Shown here piece after piece: positions 1 to 8,715 of a stretch of 64,000 bases of DNA; the first letter of the stretch is position 1; each line of letters opens with the position of its first letter. The notes below the pieces were generated by a model that was not told where the DNA came from, ran no database searches, and worked only from the letters and a program-made list of their open reading frames with translations. The position numbers and the translations under genes were made by a program. Source of the stretch: JAQUBU01 sp036677685 (GTDB lineage Bacteria; Bacillota; Syntrophomonadia; Syntrophomonadales; Syntrophomonadaceae). The stretch lies in the NCBI GenBank assembly GCA_036677685.1, contig JAVBWA010000019.1, forward strand, positions 62,001 through 126,000, given 5' to 3'.

Positions 1-1
1 T

Positions 2-895
2 GATGATAAAGCCATAGCCGAATATGATGGAGCTTTGTCATGGACCAATGACAAGATACAAATCAGCAAGTTGTTGCTTATCAATGGCGATGTTGATTTT
101 TCCCAGGGCAATATTGACTTCATAGGCAAAGTAATAATATCCGGAAGCATTAAAGACGGCTTTAAGGTCGAAGCAACCGACGATATTGAAATAAGGGGCG
201 GAATTGAGAACGCCCAGGTAATCTCCCACAAAGGTTCGATATTTGTTCAAAAAGGAATTATCGGTAAAGAAAATGCTTTTATCAAAGCCGCAAAAAACGT
301 TGAAGCCCGTTTTATCCAAGAAGCAAACGTAGATGCCGGGCAAAACATTGTTATCAACGAATATACCATCCGCTCCAATTTAAAAGCCGGTGACGCAGTT
401 CTCATTCAAGGGCGTAAAGGCCGCATCCTGGGCAATAATGTGATATCCGCACGCACCAGAATTAAAGCCTCAGGCATAATGAATTCACGATCTCTCGATC
501 TTAAAGTCGAAGGGATTCAGCGCAAAGAACTGCACCAGCAGATTAGGGAGTTAACCTCCCGCATTACGCAGCTCGAGGAACAGCTTAAGAAGACTGCTGA
601 AACCATCAGGAATCTCCGTGATAATGTTTCCGATCCCCAGGCCATACTCCTGCTGCAAAGGCTCCTACCGGAATATATGAAAATGAATGAAGAGTTGGAT
701 CAGTTCAACGATGACCGCAAATCCCTGGTAAGTATGCTTAACAGCACTTTAGGAGAAGGTATGATCGAAATTGGCGGCAATTTGGAAGCAGGCATGGTTT
801 TTGGTATCAAAGAGGAATCCTTCAAATTGGAGAGCCATGTAAAGAGTATCCGGATGTATTACGATCCCGAATCCAAACGGATAATATTAATCTAG
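2..895 (+). CDS. FapA/DUF342-family protein, 5' end outside window
   Basis: The reading frame is open from base 2, so the gene begins upstream and only its C-terminal ~297 residues are here; the first in-window start-like codon (TTG, 35) is not a convincing start. The visible part has many short beta-strand repeats rich in Gly, Val and Ile (for example GSIKDGFKVEATDDIEIRGG), as expected for the beta-helical DUF342/FapA domain. A coiled coil follows at about residues 170-230 from base 35 (ELTSRITQLEEQLKKTAETI), then a short terminal beta segment. FapA-like proteins are implicated in flagellar assembly or polymer/envelope-associated roles; the exact function is not established. It is convergent with ppdK and shares a bidirectional terminator with it. 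Confidence 0.8.
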   Translation, partial: DDKAIAEYDGALSWTNDKIQISKLLLINGDVDFSQGNIDFIGKVIISGSIKDGFKVEATDDIEIRGGIENAQVISHKGSIFVQKGIIGKENAFIKAAKNVEARFIQEANVDAGQNIVINEYTIRSNLKAGDAVLIQGRKGRILGNNVISARTRIKASGIMNSRSLDLKVEGIQRKELHQQIRELTSRITQLEEQLKKTAETIRNLRDNVSDPQAILLLQRLLPEYMKMNEELDQFNDDRKSLVSMLNSTLGEGMIEIGGNLEAGMVFGIKEESFKLESHVKSIRMYYDPESKRIILI

Positions 896-908
896 TTTTG
901 AATTAAAG

Positions 909-948
909 AAATAACCCCTGATTATTTACAATAATCAGGGGGTTATTT
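909..948. terminator. Bidirectional intrinsic terminator between fapA-like gene and ppdK
   Basis: A near-perfect inverted repeat, AAATAACCCCTGATTA with TAATCAGGGGGTTATTT around a short AT loop, lies between the two convergent stop codons. The arms end in A-runs and T-runs, so it can serve either strand. Confidence 0.85.
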
Positions 949-998
949 GCTTTATATGAGGACATTCCTCCTTATTAGGTGTGTCCCCTTACCTTATT

Positions 999-3644
999 CT
1001 ATTTATTTTTTAACCTGGCCTGAGCCGCAGCCAGGCGGGCCACCGGTATTCTATAGGGTGAGCAGCTTACATAATTCAAGCCAATCAGATGGCAAAACTC
1101 TACCGAACTGGGCTCTCCCCCATGCTCGCCGCAGATTCCCATCAGTACATCTTTTCTAACGCCCCGGGCTTTTTCCACGGCCATTTTCATCAGACCGCCT
1201 ACTCCTTTACGGTCCAGCACTGCAAAAGGATTATCCTTGATTATTTTTTTATCCAAATATACCGGTATAAATTTACCTTCCGCATCATCGCGGCTGAATC
1301 CAAAGGTAGTCTGGGTCAAATCATTGGTTCCAAATGAGAAAAATTCGGCTTCCCGGGCAATTTCATCAGCAGTAACACAGGCTCTGGGCAATTCCAGCAT
1401 CGTTCCGACTGCAAAATCCAAATTACATCCGGTTTCCCTTTGAAGGGTGGCATAGACATCCATAATTTCCGCTTTCAAGAGGGATAATTCCGCAATATCC
1501 ATTACCAGCGGTATTTCAACCTCGGTAAAGGTATTGATTCCTTCCTTTTGGAGTTGAATCATCGCTTCAAATATAGCCCGGGCTTGCATACGGTATATCT
1601 CCGGGTAGGTCAGCCCCAGACGGCAGCCGCGATGCCCCAGCATAGGATTGGCCTCCGACAAGCTATGTATTTTCTTGAGCAATTCTTCTTTTTCCATCAG
1701 TTCCTTGCCTTCTACTTTCTGGTGCTTCATCTCGGCTATTTCCAGAAGCAAAGTTTCATGGTCCGGGAGAAATTCATGCAAGGGGGGATCCAGTAAACGT
1801 ATGGTTACCGGGTATGGTGCCATCGCTTTTAATATTCCGTAAAAATCATCCCGTTGGAAGGGCAGGAGTTCACTTAAAGCTGCTTCCCGTTCGGTCAAGC
1901 TTTCCGCTAAGATCATTTCCTGAACAATTGGCAGGCGTTCGGCCGCCATAAACATATGCTCGGTACGGCAAAGGCCTATTCCTTCAGCTCCAAATTCGCG
2001 GGCTTTGGCTGCATCAATCGGAGTATCCGCATTGGCCCGTACGGCCAGGGATTTGGTATCATTAGCCCAAGCTAAAAGGGTTTCGAATTCATCCGAAAGG
2101 GTGGGTTCAATCATAGGAACTTCACCCAGCATGACATTGCCGGTGGCTCCATCAATGCTGATAACATCCCCTTCCTTAATAACCAGTTGATTTACGGTAA
2201 ACAAGCGGTTGGCAAGATCTATTTTTATAGACTCACATCCGCATACACAGGGTTTACCCATTCCCCGGGCAACTACTGCAGCATGCGAGGTCATACCGCC
2301 GCGAACAGTAAGAATTCCTTGCGCATAGATAATTCCATGAATATCGTCGGGGGTGGTTTCACTTCTTACCAAAACTACCTTTTCCCCGGCTCCACCCTGT
2401 TTTTCAGCCTGGTCGGCTTCAAACAGCACTCTACCGCAGGCTGCGCCCGGCGAAGCAGGCAAACCTTTGGCTATGGCTTCCAGCTTGACACTGGTGTCAA
2501 TCTGCCGGTGCAGAAGCTGGTTGATTTGTTCGGCATCGACTCTTAACAATGCTTCCTCAATACTGATCAAGCCTTCATTAACCATGTCAACCGCAACTTT
2601 CACCGAGGCTTTGGCCGTACGTTTGCCGTTTCTGGTCTGCAGCATGTAGAGCTTGCCTTTTTCGACGGTAAATTCTATATCCTGCATATCGCGATAGTGG
2701 TTCTCCAGGTTCGTGCAGGTATCTACAAACTGCTGGTATACGCCCGGCAGTTCCTCTTTCATTTTAGCTATCGGAGTCGGGGTGCGGATTCCGGCTACCA
2801 CATCCTCACCCTGGGCATTGACCAGAAACTCACCGTAAAGTGCCTTTTCACCGGTCGAGGGATTACGGGTAAAAGCTACACCTGTACCGCTATCCAGACC
2901 CATGTTGCCGAATGCCATGCATTGAACATTTACGGCAGTACCCAAGCTATCTTCTATTTTATTCAAGCGGCGGTAAACTATAGCCCGCTGGTTATTCCAG
3001 GAATCAAATACCGCCCGGATCGCCATGGTTAGCTGCACTTTTACATCCTGAGGGAAATCGTAACCTTTTTCTTCTTTAACCAGGGCTTTGTATTCATCAA
3101 TAATGCCTTTCAGTTCTTCAGCCGGTATTTCATGGTCAAATATCAGGCTCAGCTTGCGTTTATGTTTTTCTACGATATCATCAAAGCTGTTATGTTCAAT
3201 ATCTAAAACCACATTGCAAAACATTTGGATAAAACGGCGGTAGCAATCATAGGCAAAACGATTATCACCTGTAAGTTTAGCCAGTCCTAAAACTGAAACA
3301 TCATTCAAGCCCAAATTAAGGATAGTATCCATCATACCCGGCATGGAAATAGCTGCTCCCGAACGCACCGAAACTAATAAAGGATTGTCCTGATCACCAA
3401 AAACTTTGCCGGTTCTGGACTCTAGAACACGTAAGGCTGCAAAAGTTGAATCCAGCATTCCCTCCGGGAATTCCTTATTGGCTGCCAAATAAGCGTTGCA
3501 TGCCTCAGTTGTCAAGGTAAAACCAGTTGGAACCGGCAGCCCGATGTTGGTCATCTCTGCCAGATTGGCGCCTTTCCCTCCCAATAGTGAACGCATATCT
3601 GAATTTCCCTCTTCAAATAAGTAAACATATTTTTGCTCAGACAT
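999..3644 (-). CDS. ppdK: Pyruvate, phosphate dikinase
   Basis: This 881-residue protein has the full usual length of PPDK, which interconverts pyruvate + ATP + Pi and PEP + AMP + PPi in the cytoplasm. The N-terminal ATP-grasp region is clear (GGKGANLAEM near 22; VSVRSGAAISMPGMMDT near 91). The swivelling phosphohistidine domain carries GGMTSHAAVVARG, with catalytic His at about 454 and the regulatory Thr two residues before it. The C-terminal PEP/pyruvate domain has GICGEHGGEPSSVEF with the active-site Cys. AGGAGG lies just before the ATG. Its start overlaps the stop of the PPDK regulator by 8 bp, so the two are translationally coupled. Last gene of the leftward glyQ operon. Confidence 0.97.
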   Translation of the reverse strand: MSEQKYVYLFEEGNSDMRSLLGGKGANLAEMTNIGLPVPTGFTLTTEACNAYLAANKEFPEGMLDSTFAALRVLESRTGKVFGDQDNPLLVSVRSGAAISMPGMMDTILNLGLNDVSVLGLAKLTGDNRFAYDCYRRFIQMFCNVVLDIEHNSFDDIVEKHKRKLSLIFDHEIPAEELKGIIDEYKALVKEEKGYDFPQDVKVQLTMAIRAVFDSWNNQRAIVYRRLNKIEDSLGTAVNVQCMAFGNMGLDSGTGVAFTRNPSTGEKALYGEFLVNAQGEDVVAGIRTPTPIAKMKEELPGVYQQFVDTCTNLENHYRDMQDIEFTVEKGKLYMLQTRNGKRTAKASVKVAVDMVNEGLISIEEALLRVDAEQINQLLHRQIDTSVKLEAIAKGLPASPGAACGRVLFEADQAEKQGGAGEKVVLVRSETTPDDIHGIIYAQGILTVRGGMTSHAAVVARGMGKPCVCGCESIKIDLANRLFTVNQLVIKEGDVISIDGATGNVMLGEVPMIEPTLSDEFETLLAWANDTKSLAVRANADTPIDAAKAREFGAEGIGLCRTEHMFMAAERLPIVQEMILAESLTEREAALSELLPFQRDDFYGILKAMAPYPVTIRLLDPPLHEFLPDHETLLLEIAEMKHQKVEGKELMEKEELLKKIHSLSEANPMLGHRGCRLGLTYPEIYRMQARAIFEAMIQLQKEGINTFTEVEIPLVMDIAELSLLKAEIMDVYATLQRETGCNLDFAVGTMLELPRACVTADEIAREAEFFSFGTNDLTQTTFGFSRDDAEGKFIPVYLDKKIIKDNPFAVLDRKGVGGLMKMAVEKARGVRKDVLMGICGEHGGEPSSVEFCHLIGLNYVSCSPYRIPVARLAAAQARLKNK

Positions 3645-4458
3645 GACTTAACCTCCTATAATATATTTCTAGTATCTTGCTGGCCGTTTCTTCGACCGCA
3701 CGGTTGGTTACATCAATTACCGGACAACCTAGTTTCTTCATAATCTTTTCGGAAAACTCCAACTCTTCCATTATGCGTTCCAGGTTGGCGTAACTGGCCT
3801 GCCCCTTTAATCCCAGGGTCTTTAAGCGTTCCATGCGTATGTGGTTCAGTTGCTCCGGTTTCAATACCAGACCGATAACCTTGCCCCGTTCCACTTTGAA
3901 TAATTCCTCAGGCGGTGCAACTTCGGGTACCAGAGGTATATTGGCCACTTTAATTCTTTTGTGCGCCAAATACATGGAAAGAGGAGTTTTGGACGTTCGC
4001 GAAACACCGACCAGAACAATATCAGCCTGGCTGATGCCCCGCGGGTCTTTGCCGTCATCATAGCGAACCGCAAATTCTACCGCTTCCACTCTCCGGTAAT
4101 ACATCTCATCAACTTTCCGCAGTAAGCCCGGCTCTCTCCTGGGCTCTATTTCGCTGACGTTTTTGAAAGCTTCGATGACCGGTCCCAGAATATCCACACA
4201 GGTTACTCCGGCCTTGGCTGCCTCAGATTTCAGATATTCGGCCAGTTCATTTATAACCAGGGTATAAGCTATTAGAAAATGACTGGCGGCCGCCTGATGT
4301 ACTATTTCCTCAATGGTATCGGTATCCGATATATTGGGAATCTGTCGGATCTCCATACTGCCGGAATTGAACTGGCTGGCCGCTGCTCTGACTACCATTT
4401 CAGCGGTTTCACCAATGGAGTCTGACACAATAAAAACTCCAGGTAAATGATGAGTCAA
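3637..4458 (-). CDS. PPDK regulatory protein (DUF299 kinase/phosphotransferase)
   Basis: This 273-residue protein belongs to the DUF299/YqfL family. In this family the enzyme uses ADP to phosphorylate the active-site-adjacent Thr of PPDK and reverses this with Pi. The P-loop-like motif GVSRTSKTPLSMYLA sits at about residues 151-165, and the N-terminal VSDSIGETAEMV motif is also typical. It lies directly upstream of ppdK with an 8-bp overlap, and downstream of a CcpN-like regulator, matching the ccpN-yqfL pairing of Bacillus. The target Thr is present in the neighbouring PPDK (GGMTSH), so the pair looks functional. Confidence 0.95.
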   Translation of the reverse strand: MTHHLPGVFIVSDSIGETAEMVVRAAASQFNSGSMEIRQIPNISDTDTIEEIVHQAAASHFLIAYTLVINELAEYLKSEAAKAGVTCVDILGPVIEAFKNVSEIEPRREPGLLRKVDEMYYRRVEAVEFAVRYDDGKDPRGISQADIVLVGVSRTSKTPLSMYLAHKRIKVANIPLVPEVAPPEELFKVERGKVIGLVLKPEQLNHIRMERLKTLGLKGQASYANLERIMEELEFSEKIMKKLGCPVIDVTNRAVEETASKILEIYYRRLSHV

Positions 4459-4461
4459 AAT

Positions 4462-5124
4462 CTAAACCCCCTCGATCTTTTTGCCGGCCAAGTCCAGAAA
4501 CAACCTGGCGATATTGGTTTTGGTAATTTTGCCGACTACTTCATACTTTTCTTCCCCTTCATCACAGATAAAACATCGAACCACCGGAAGACTATCCACT
4601 TCATGTTCAACTATTTTTCTGACTGCCTGCACCACTGTCTCATCCAGGGCAGCAGTGACAATGTTAGGCATCCGGGTCATTATTACACTAACCGGAACCT
4701 TGTGAATATCCGCCTGCCCAATAGTAGTTTTAAGAAAATCCTTTCGGGACACAATACCGGCCAGATAATTATCCTCTCCCACCACAAATATACTGCCGGT
4801 ATCCTCTATAAACAAGGTTACGATCGCATCATAAATGCTGCAGTTTTCCTTTAATATTACCGGTTTGGTCTGAATATCCTTTACCCGGTATTGGTTAAGA
4901 ATTCTCCTGATTTCATTGTCTACTCCATCGCTTTTAAAGGTATAGCCAACCCGGGGTTTGGCTTCCAGAAAGCCTGACATGGTCAGAACAGCCAGGTCGG
5001 GCCTTAGCGCCGCTCTGGTTACTTTCAAAATCTCGGCTATACTTTCTCCGGTAATCGGTCCATACTGTTTAACTATGCCCAGGATTTTTTCTTGTCGTTC
5101 ATTAAGTTCGATAATATTCACCAC
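4462..5124 (-). CDS. ccpN: CcpN-like transcriptional repressor with two CBS domains
   Basis: A 220-residue cytoplasmic DNA-binding protein. Residues ~5-60 form a winged helix (ERQEKILGIVKQYGPITGESIAE, then TRAALRPDLAVLTMSGFLEAK). Two CBS domains at ~75-135 and ~140-215 would bind adenine nucleotides. CcpN of Bacillus represses gluconeogenic genes and is likewise next to the PPDK-regulator homologue. Here the controlled target may include the downstream ppdK, but no operator was identified. The start is one of two successive GTG codons with a weak GGGTGG site; the exact one is uncertain. An AT-rich 87-bp gap separates it from glyS and could hold its own promoter. Confidence 0.88.
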   Translation of the reverse strand: MVNIIELNERQEKILGIVKQYGPITGESIAEILKVTRAALRPDLAVLTMSGFLEAKPRVGYTFKSDGVDNEIRRILNQYRVKDIQTKPVILKENCSIYDAIVTLFIEDTGSIFVVGEDNYLAGIVSRKDFLKTTIGQADIHKVPVSVIMTRMPNIVTAALDETVVQAVRKIVEHEVDSLPVVRCFICDEGEEKYEVVGKITKTNIARLFLDLAGKKIEGV

Positions 5125-5211
5125 CCAATTATGCTATACTTTTTGGGTTAAACATCTTAAATTATATATACTATATTGATTAAAAAAATCCTGTTTAACA
5201 TAAGAATTTTT

Positions 5212-7278
5212 TCACACAATTTTGCTAAAATCGGCGATTATTTGGAATAGATTGGATATTGCCTTCAAAAGTCCCAATCGCGCCGCTTTAATATTTTCCT
5301 CATTGACCATTACCATTACCGCAGCAAAAAATTTGTCCAATGACGGTCTTAAGCCTGCCAGTTCTTGCATAGCCTTCGTATAATCCTGGCTTTGACAAGC
5401 TTTTTGAACAGCATCGCGAACTTCACCGAAATTATTGTATAATTCTTTTTCGCTGTCCTCAAGCAGGAAATTAAGATCTATTGCTTCTTTATCCCACTTC
5501 TTACTCAAATTATAGGAACGGTTAAAAGCTACCATAAAATCGGTAAATTCCTGGGCTTGCTTAAATCCCTGTACACTCTTCACCCGTATCATAATATCGT
5601 TGAGGTCGGAATTCGGCTGTACCAAAACCGCATCCACCACATCATAACCAATCCCCTGTTCAAGCAGGACTCCGCGCATCCGCTGGCGAATGAAATCCAT
5701 TACTTCCATAATAGTCTGTTCTTTGGGGATATCCGGCTTTATAGCGATAAAACCATCATAAGCCGCCGCCAAGGCAGCGTTTAGATCAATGCGCAGTCCG
5801 CTGTCCAGTATAATGTTTACCAGCCCGATTGCTTGACGTCTTAGTGCGTAAGGGTCCTGTGAACCAGTAGGTTTAATACCTATACAGAAACAGCCCACCA
5901 GATTATCCAGCTTTTCAGCCAGGCTGAGCACCGTCCCGGTGGCCGTGGATGGCAATATGTCGCCGGCAAAGCGCGGCAGGTAATGCTCCCATATAGCCTC
6001 GCTTACTTCCGTTTCCTCCCCGCTCTTTTGCGCATAGTATCTGCCCATTACTCCCTGCAGTTCGGGAAACTCATAAACCATATTGCTGAGCAAATCTGCT
6101 TTGCAGAGATAGGCGGCCCTTTGCAGAACAGTTTCATTGCTCAAATTATTTTCCCTTCCAATATATATGGATAGTTTCTGCAGGCGTTCCACTTTATCCA
6201 TGGTGGAACCCAGCCGTTCGTGGAACAGCACGTTTTTCAGGCCGTCGACCATCTCATTTAAGCTCTTTTTGGTATCTTCCTTCCAGAAGAACAAGGCATC
6301 TTCCAGCCTGGCTTTCAGCACCCGTTCATTACCGGCTATAACTGTATCCAAGCTGAAATCGGTGCCATTCCTGACTCCGATAAACCCGGGCAAGAGTATG
6401 CCATTGGCATCAAAAACCGGGAAATAACGCTGATGTTCAATCATACTGGTCGTCAAAACCTCGGATGGAACATCAAGGTAAGAAGGAGAAAAATGTCCAT
6501 AAAAAGCGGTAGGATATTCTACCAGGTAGGTTATTTCCTCCAATAATTCTTCATTTTCCATGGCCTTACCCCCGGCCTGGGCAGCCACCTTAACAATCTG
6601 CTGCCAGATCATATCTTTGCGGGCTTGCTGGTCAAGCACCACATAGTTATTGGCCAGAGCCTGGAAATAGCTATCCACATCGAAAAGCCCCACCGGGCCA
6701 AGAGAAAGAAACCGATGTCCGTAGGTATAACTAACACTTTTAATATTCTCTATGTGTAAATCGATCTTTTTATCACCGAATAAAGCTACCAGCCATCTTA
6801 TAGGCCGGGCAAAACGAGTATTGAAATAAGCCCAGCGCATTGACTTGGGGAAAACCAGTGAGTTAATAATGCCCAGCAGGATTTCAGGAAGTACGGCTTC
6901 ACTGCTATTACCTTTTTCTTTTTTAATGGCAAATACATATTCAACTCCAGCGACTTCCCGAACCTCCAAATCTTTGAAGTCAATTCCCTGCCCCCGGGCA
7001 AAACCCAAACCAGCCTTGCTCGGCTGACCATCAGCATCAAATGCTATGGCCTTTTTGGGTCCTCGATTTTCAATCAAGGCATCCTCCTGGGCTTCGTCAA
7101 GTTCCTTTACCAGGAGAACCAGCCTTCTGGGCGTGCCGTAGGTCAGTATATCCGTATATTTCAAACGGGCCTGATCGAATCTCTGCCCGGCCAGTGACTT
7201 AAGATCGGCAATGGCCCCCGGCATATAGCCTGAAGGAATTTCTTCCACTCCAATTTCCAGCAAAAGGTCTCTTGCCAT
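5212..7278 (-). CDS. glyS: Glycyl-tRNA synthetase, beta subunit
   Basis: Beta subunit of the alpha2-beta2 bacterial GlyRS, needed for tRNA(Gly) recognition and charging. The N-terminus ARDLLLEIGVEEIPSGYM is the family signature, and the body contains GTPRRLVLLV, RPIRWLVALFG and KPTGSQDPYALRRQAIGLVN, all typical of GlyS. The C-terminal ~100 residues match the anticodon-binding DALR region. I chose the ATG at 7278, preceded by AGGAGGTG and one base after the glyQ stop, rather than an upstream in-frame ATG inside glyQ; this gives 688 residues, close to the usual size. Cotranscribed with glyQ. Confidence 0.97.
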   Translation of the reverse strand: MARDLLLEIGVEEIPSGYMPGAIADLKSLAGQRFDQARLKYTDILTYGTPRRLVLLVKELDEAQEDALIENRGPKKAIAFDADGQPSKAGLGFARGQGIDFKDLEVREVAGVEYVFAIKKEKGNSSEAVLPEILLGIINSLVFPKSMRWAYFNTRFARPIRWLVALFGDKKIDLHIENIKSVSYTYGHRFLSLGPVGLFDVDSYFQALANNYVVLDQQARKDMIWQQIVKVAAQAGGKAMENEELLEEITYLVEYPTAFYGHFSPSYLDVPSEVLTTSMIEHQRYFPVFDANGILLPGFIGVRNGTDFSLDTVIAGNERVLKARLEDALFFWKEDTKKSLNEMVDGLKNVLFHERLGSTMDKVERLQKLSIYIGRENNLSNETVLQRAAYLCKADLLSNMVYEFPELQGVMGRYYAQKSGEETEVSEAIWEHYLPRFAGDILPSTATGTVLSLAEKLDNLVGCFCIGIKPTGSQDPYALRRQAIGLVNIILDSGLRIDLNAALAAAYDGFIAIKPDIPKEQTIMEVMDFIRQRMRGVLLEQGIGYDVVDAVLVQPNSDLNDIMIRVKSVQGFKQAQEFTDFMVAFNRSYNLSKKWDKEAIDLNFLLEDSEKELYNNFGEVRDAVQKACQSQDYTKAMQELAGLRPSLDKFFAAVMVMVNEENIKAARLGLLKAISNLFQIIADFSKIV

Positions 7279-7279
7279 C

Positions 7280-8197
7280 CTACTGCACCTCCTTTTCATT
7301 ATCCTGTAGAACCCGAGTTCTTAAGGCTTCATCCTTGAGTAAGGGATAATTCAAGCGTTTCCTTTGCTCCAGGTATTCAGCGGCTACCATGCGGGCCAGG
7401 TTTCGAACCCGCCCGATGTAGCCGGTGCGTTCGGTAACACTGATAGCGCCCCGGGCGTCCAGGAGATTGAAAAGATGTGAACATTTCAGAACATAATCAT
7501 AAGCAGGCTGCACCAGTTGGCGGGCTGCCACATTTATAGCTTCTTTCTCACAGAGATTGAACATGGTGGTCAAAGATGAAATATCGGCAACTTCAAAGTT
7601 ATAATGGGAATAATCCACCTCGTTTTGATGATGAACATCCGCATATGTTATACCATCCACCCATTCAATATCAAAAACACTCTCTTTGTTTTGAATATAC
7701 ATGGCAATGCGTTCAATACCATAGGTTATTTCCGCACATACCGGGAAGCAGTCAATCCCGCCGCATTGCTGGAAATAAGTGAACTGGGTTATCTCCATAC
7801 CATCCAGCCAGATTTCCCAGCCCAGTCCCCAGGCTCCAAGAGTCGGTGACTCCCAGTTGTCTTCAACCAGCCGGATGTCATGGTCCTCCGGTTTGATGCC
7901 TAGGTCTTTGAGGCTTTCCAGGTAGAGATCAATTACATTGTCCGGTGACGGTTTTAAAATTACCTGATATTGATAATAATGCTGCAAACGATTGGGGTTT
8001 TCACCATATCTGCCATCCGTGGGGCGGCGTGAAGGCTCCACATAGGCAACATTCCACGGTTCCGGACCCAAAGCACGCAAAAATGTGGCGGGATTCATGG
8101 TTCCAGCACCTTTTTCAATATCATAGGGCTGTTGAATAATACAACCCTGCTTGCCCCAGAAATTGTTCAAACGCAGGATTAACTCCTGAAAATTCAT
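7280..8197 (-). CDS. glyQ: Glycyl-tRNA synthetase, alpha subunit
   Basis: Catalytic alpha subunit of the tetrameric GlyRS (305 residues; usual size about 290-300). It shows the class II core: the start MNFQELILRLNNFWGKQGC, then QPYDIEKGAGTMNPATFLRA and EPWNVAYVEPSRRPTDGRYG, and ERIAMYIQNKESVFDIEW. A good AAGGAGG lies before the ATG. It is the first gene of a leftward operon (glyQ, glyS, ccpN-like, PPDK regulator, ppdK) and follows a glycine T-box leader, so its expression should rise when tRNA(Gly) is uncharged. Confidence 0.97.
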   Translation of the reverse strand: MNFQELILRLNNFWGKQGCIIQQPYDIEKGAGTMNPATFLRALGPEPWNVAYVEPSRRPTDGRYGENPNRLQHYYQYQVILKPSPDNVIDLYLESLKDLGIKPEDHDIRLVEDNWESPTLGAWGLGWEIWLDGMEITQFTYFQQCGGIDCFPVCAEITYGIERIAMYIQNKESVFDIEWVDGITYADVHHQNEVDYSHYNFEVADISSLTTMFNLCEKEAINVAARQLVQPAYDYVLKCSHLFNLLDARGAISVTERTGYIGRVRNLARMVAAEYLEQRKRLNYPLLKDEALRTRVLQDNEKEVQ

Positions 8198-8233
8198 GGC
8201 CTTTCCTCCTTAGCATTAATATGGTTCCAAAAT

Positions 8234-8258
8234 AAAAAAACCTGTCCTTATGGACAGG
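8234..8258 (-). terminator. T-box terminator hairpin
   Basis: On the minus strand, CCTGTCC-ATAA-GGACAGG is followed by seven T. It overlaps the competing antiterminator of the glycine T-box. Confidence 0.9.
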
Positions 8259-8452
8259 GACGGGATTACCCGCGGTTCCACCCTGATTGGCTTCAAGCCC
8301 TCTTAGGGATTCAGGTTTTACTTGCCTGATAGGCGTTCCTCCTGACAGCTCCAAAGCGCCTTCAAAAAGGTTACCTGCCGGTTCCCAGCAATTCCGGCTC
8401 TCTGTAAAGGATACCCCTTTTTACTACTCTCTATCATCGCCATTATAAAATT
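8234..8452 (-). promoter_or_regulatory. Glycine T-box leader of glyQS
   Basis: On the minus strand the leader contains the T-box antiterminator core AGGGTGGAACCGCGGG (top strand about 8268-8283). A Stem I region has AGAGAGCCGG and a pairing CCGGC, followed by GAAGGCGCTTTGG. I read GGC at 8360-8358 as the glycine specifier codon. The leader ends in a GC-rich hairpin and T-run, and glyQ follows at once. T-boxes bind uncharged tRNA to prevent termination. Assigning GGC as specifier relies on its position in the predicted Stem I bulge and on the downstream gene being glyQ. Confidence 0.93.
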
Positions 8453-8459
8453 CATAATT

Positions 8460-8488
8460 AGTTTAACGGAGCAAAACCACCTTGTCAA
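8460..8488 (-). promoter_or_regulatory. Probable sigma-A promoter of the glyQS operon
   Basis: Minus strand TTGACA (8488-8483), a 17-base spacer, then TAAACT (8465-8460). This places the transcript start a few bases before the T-box Stem I. Confidence 0.65.
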
Positions 8489-8515
8489 ACCAATAAGAAC
8501 TATTTAGAGAAATTT

Positions 8516-8649
8516 TGAGCATTTGGAGGAAACTGCGGAGCAGTTTCAACATACCGCTGCAACGGGGAGGAATCAAAACCCGTCGTCTGTTTTACCAATG
8601 GGAACCCGGCCGTTTAATGATGTGGGGGATATATTTTGGCCCCGTTATA
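8516..8649 (+). repeat. Dispersed structured repeat, copy R1 (full length, divergent)
   Basis: Starts GAGCAT, then the hairpin GAAACTGC-GGA-GCAGTTTC and CCGCTGCAACGGGGAGG, and ends GGCCCCGTTATA. Compared with other copies (AACGAGGCG...CGCCTCGTT) the outer stem reads AACGGGG...CCCCGTT, so both arms differ in a way that keeps pairing. It lies between the glyQ promoter and the peptidoglycan-binding protein gene. Confidence 0.85.
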
Positions 8650-8715
8650 CTTTTTTAACCTTATAGTATCTAAAGGCATAACTTAGATAAGCAACATAAA
8701 AGGAGGGCTAGTATT

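Noticed and set aside
2187..2546. Open frame of 119 codons on the plus strand inside ppdK
   Set aside because: It lies antisense within a well-supported full-length enzyme gene, lacks a ribosome site and encodes a low-quality sequence.
8121..8354. Open frame of 77 codons on the minus strand across the T-box
   Set aside because: It overlaps the conserved T-box and its terminator, which explain the sequence better.
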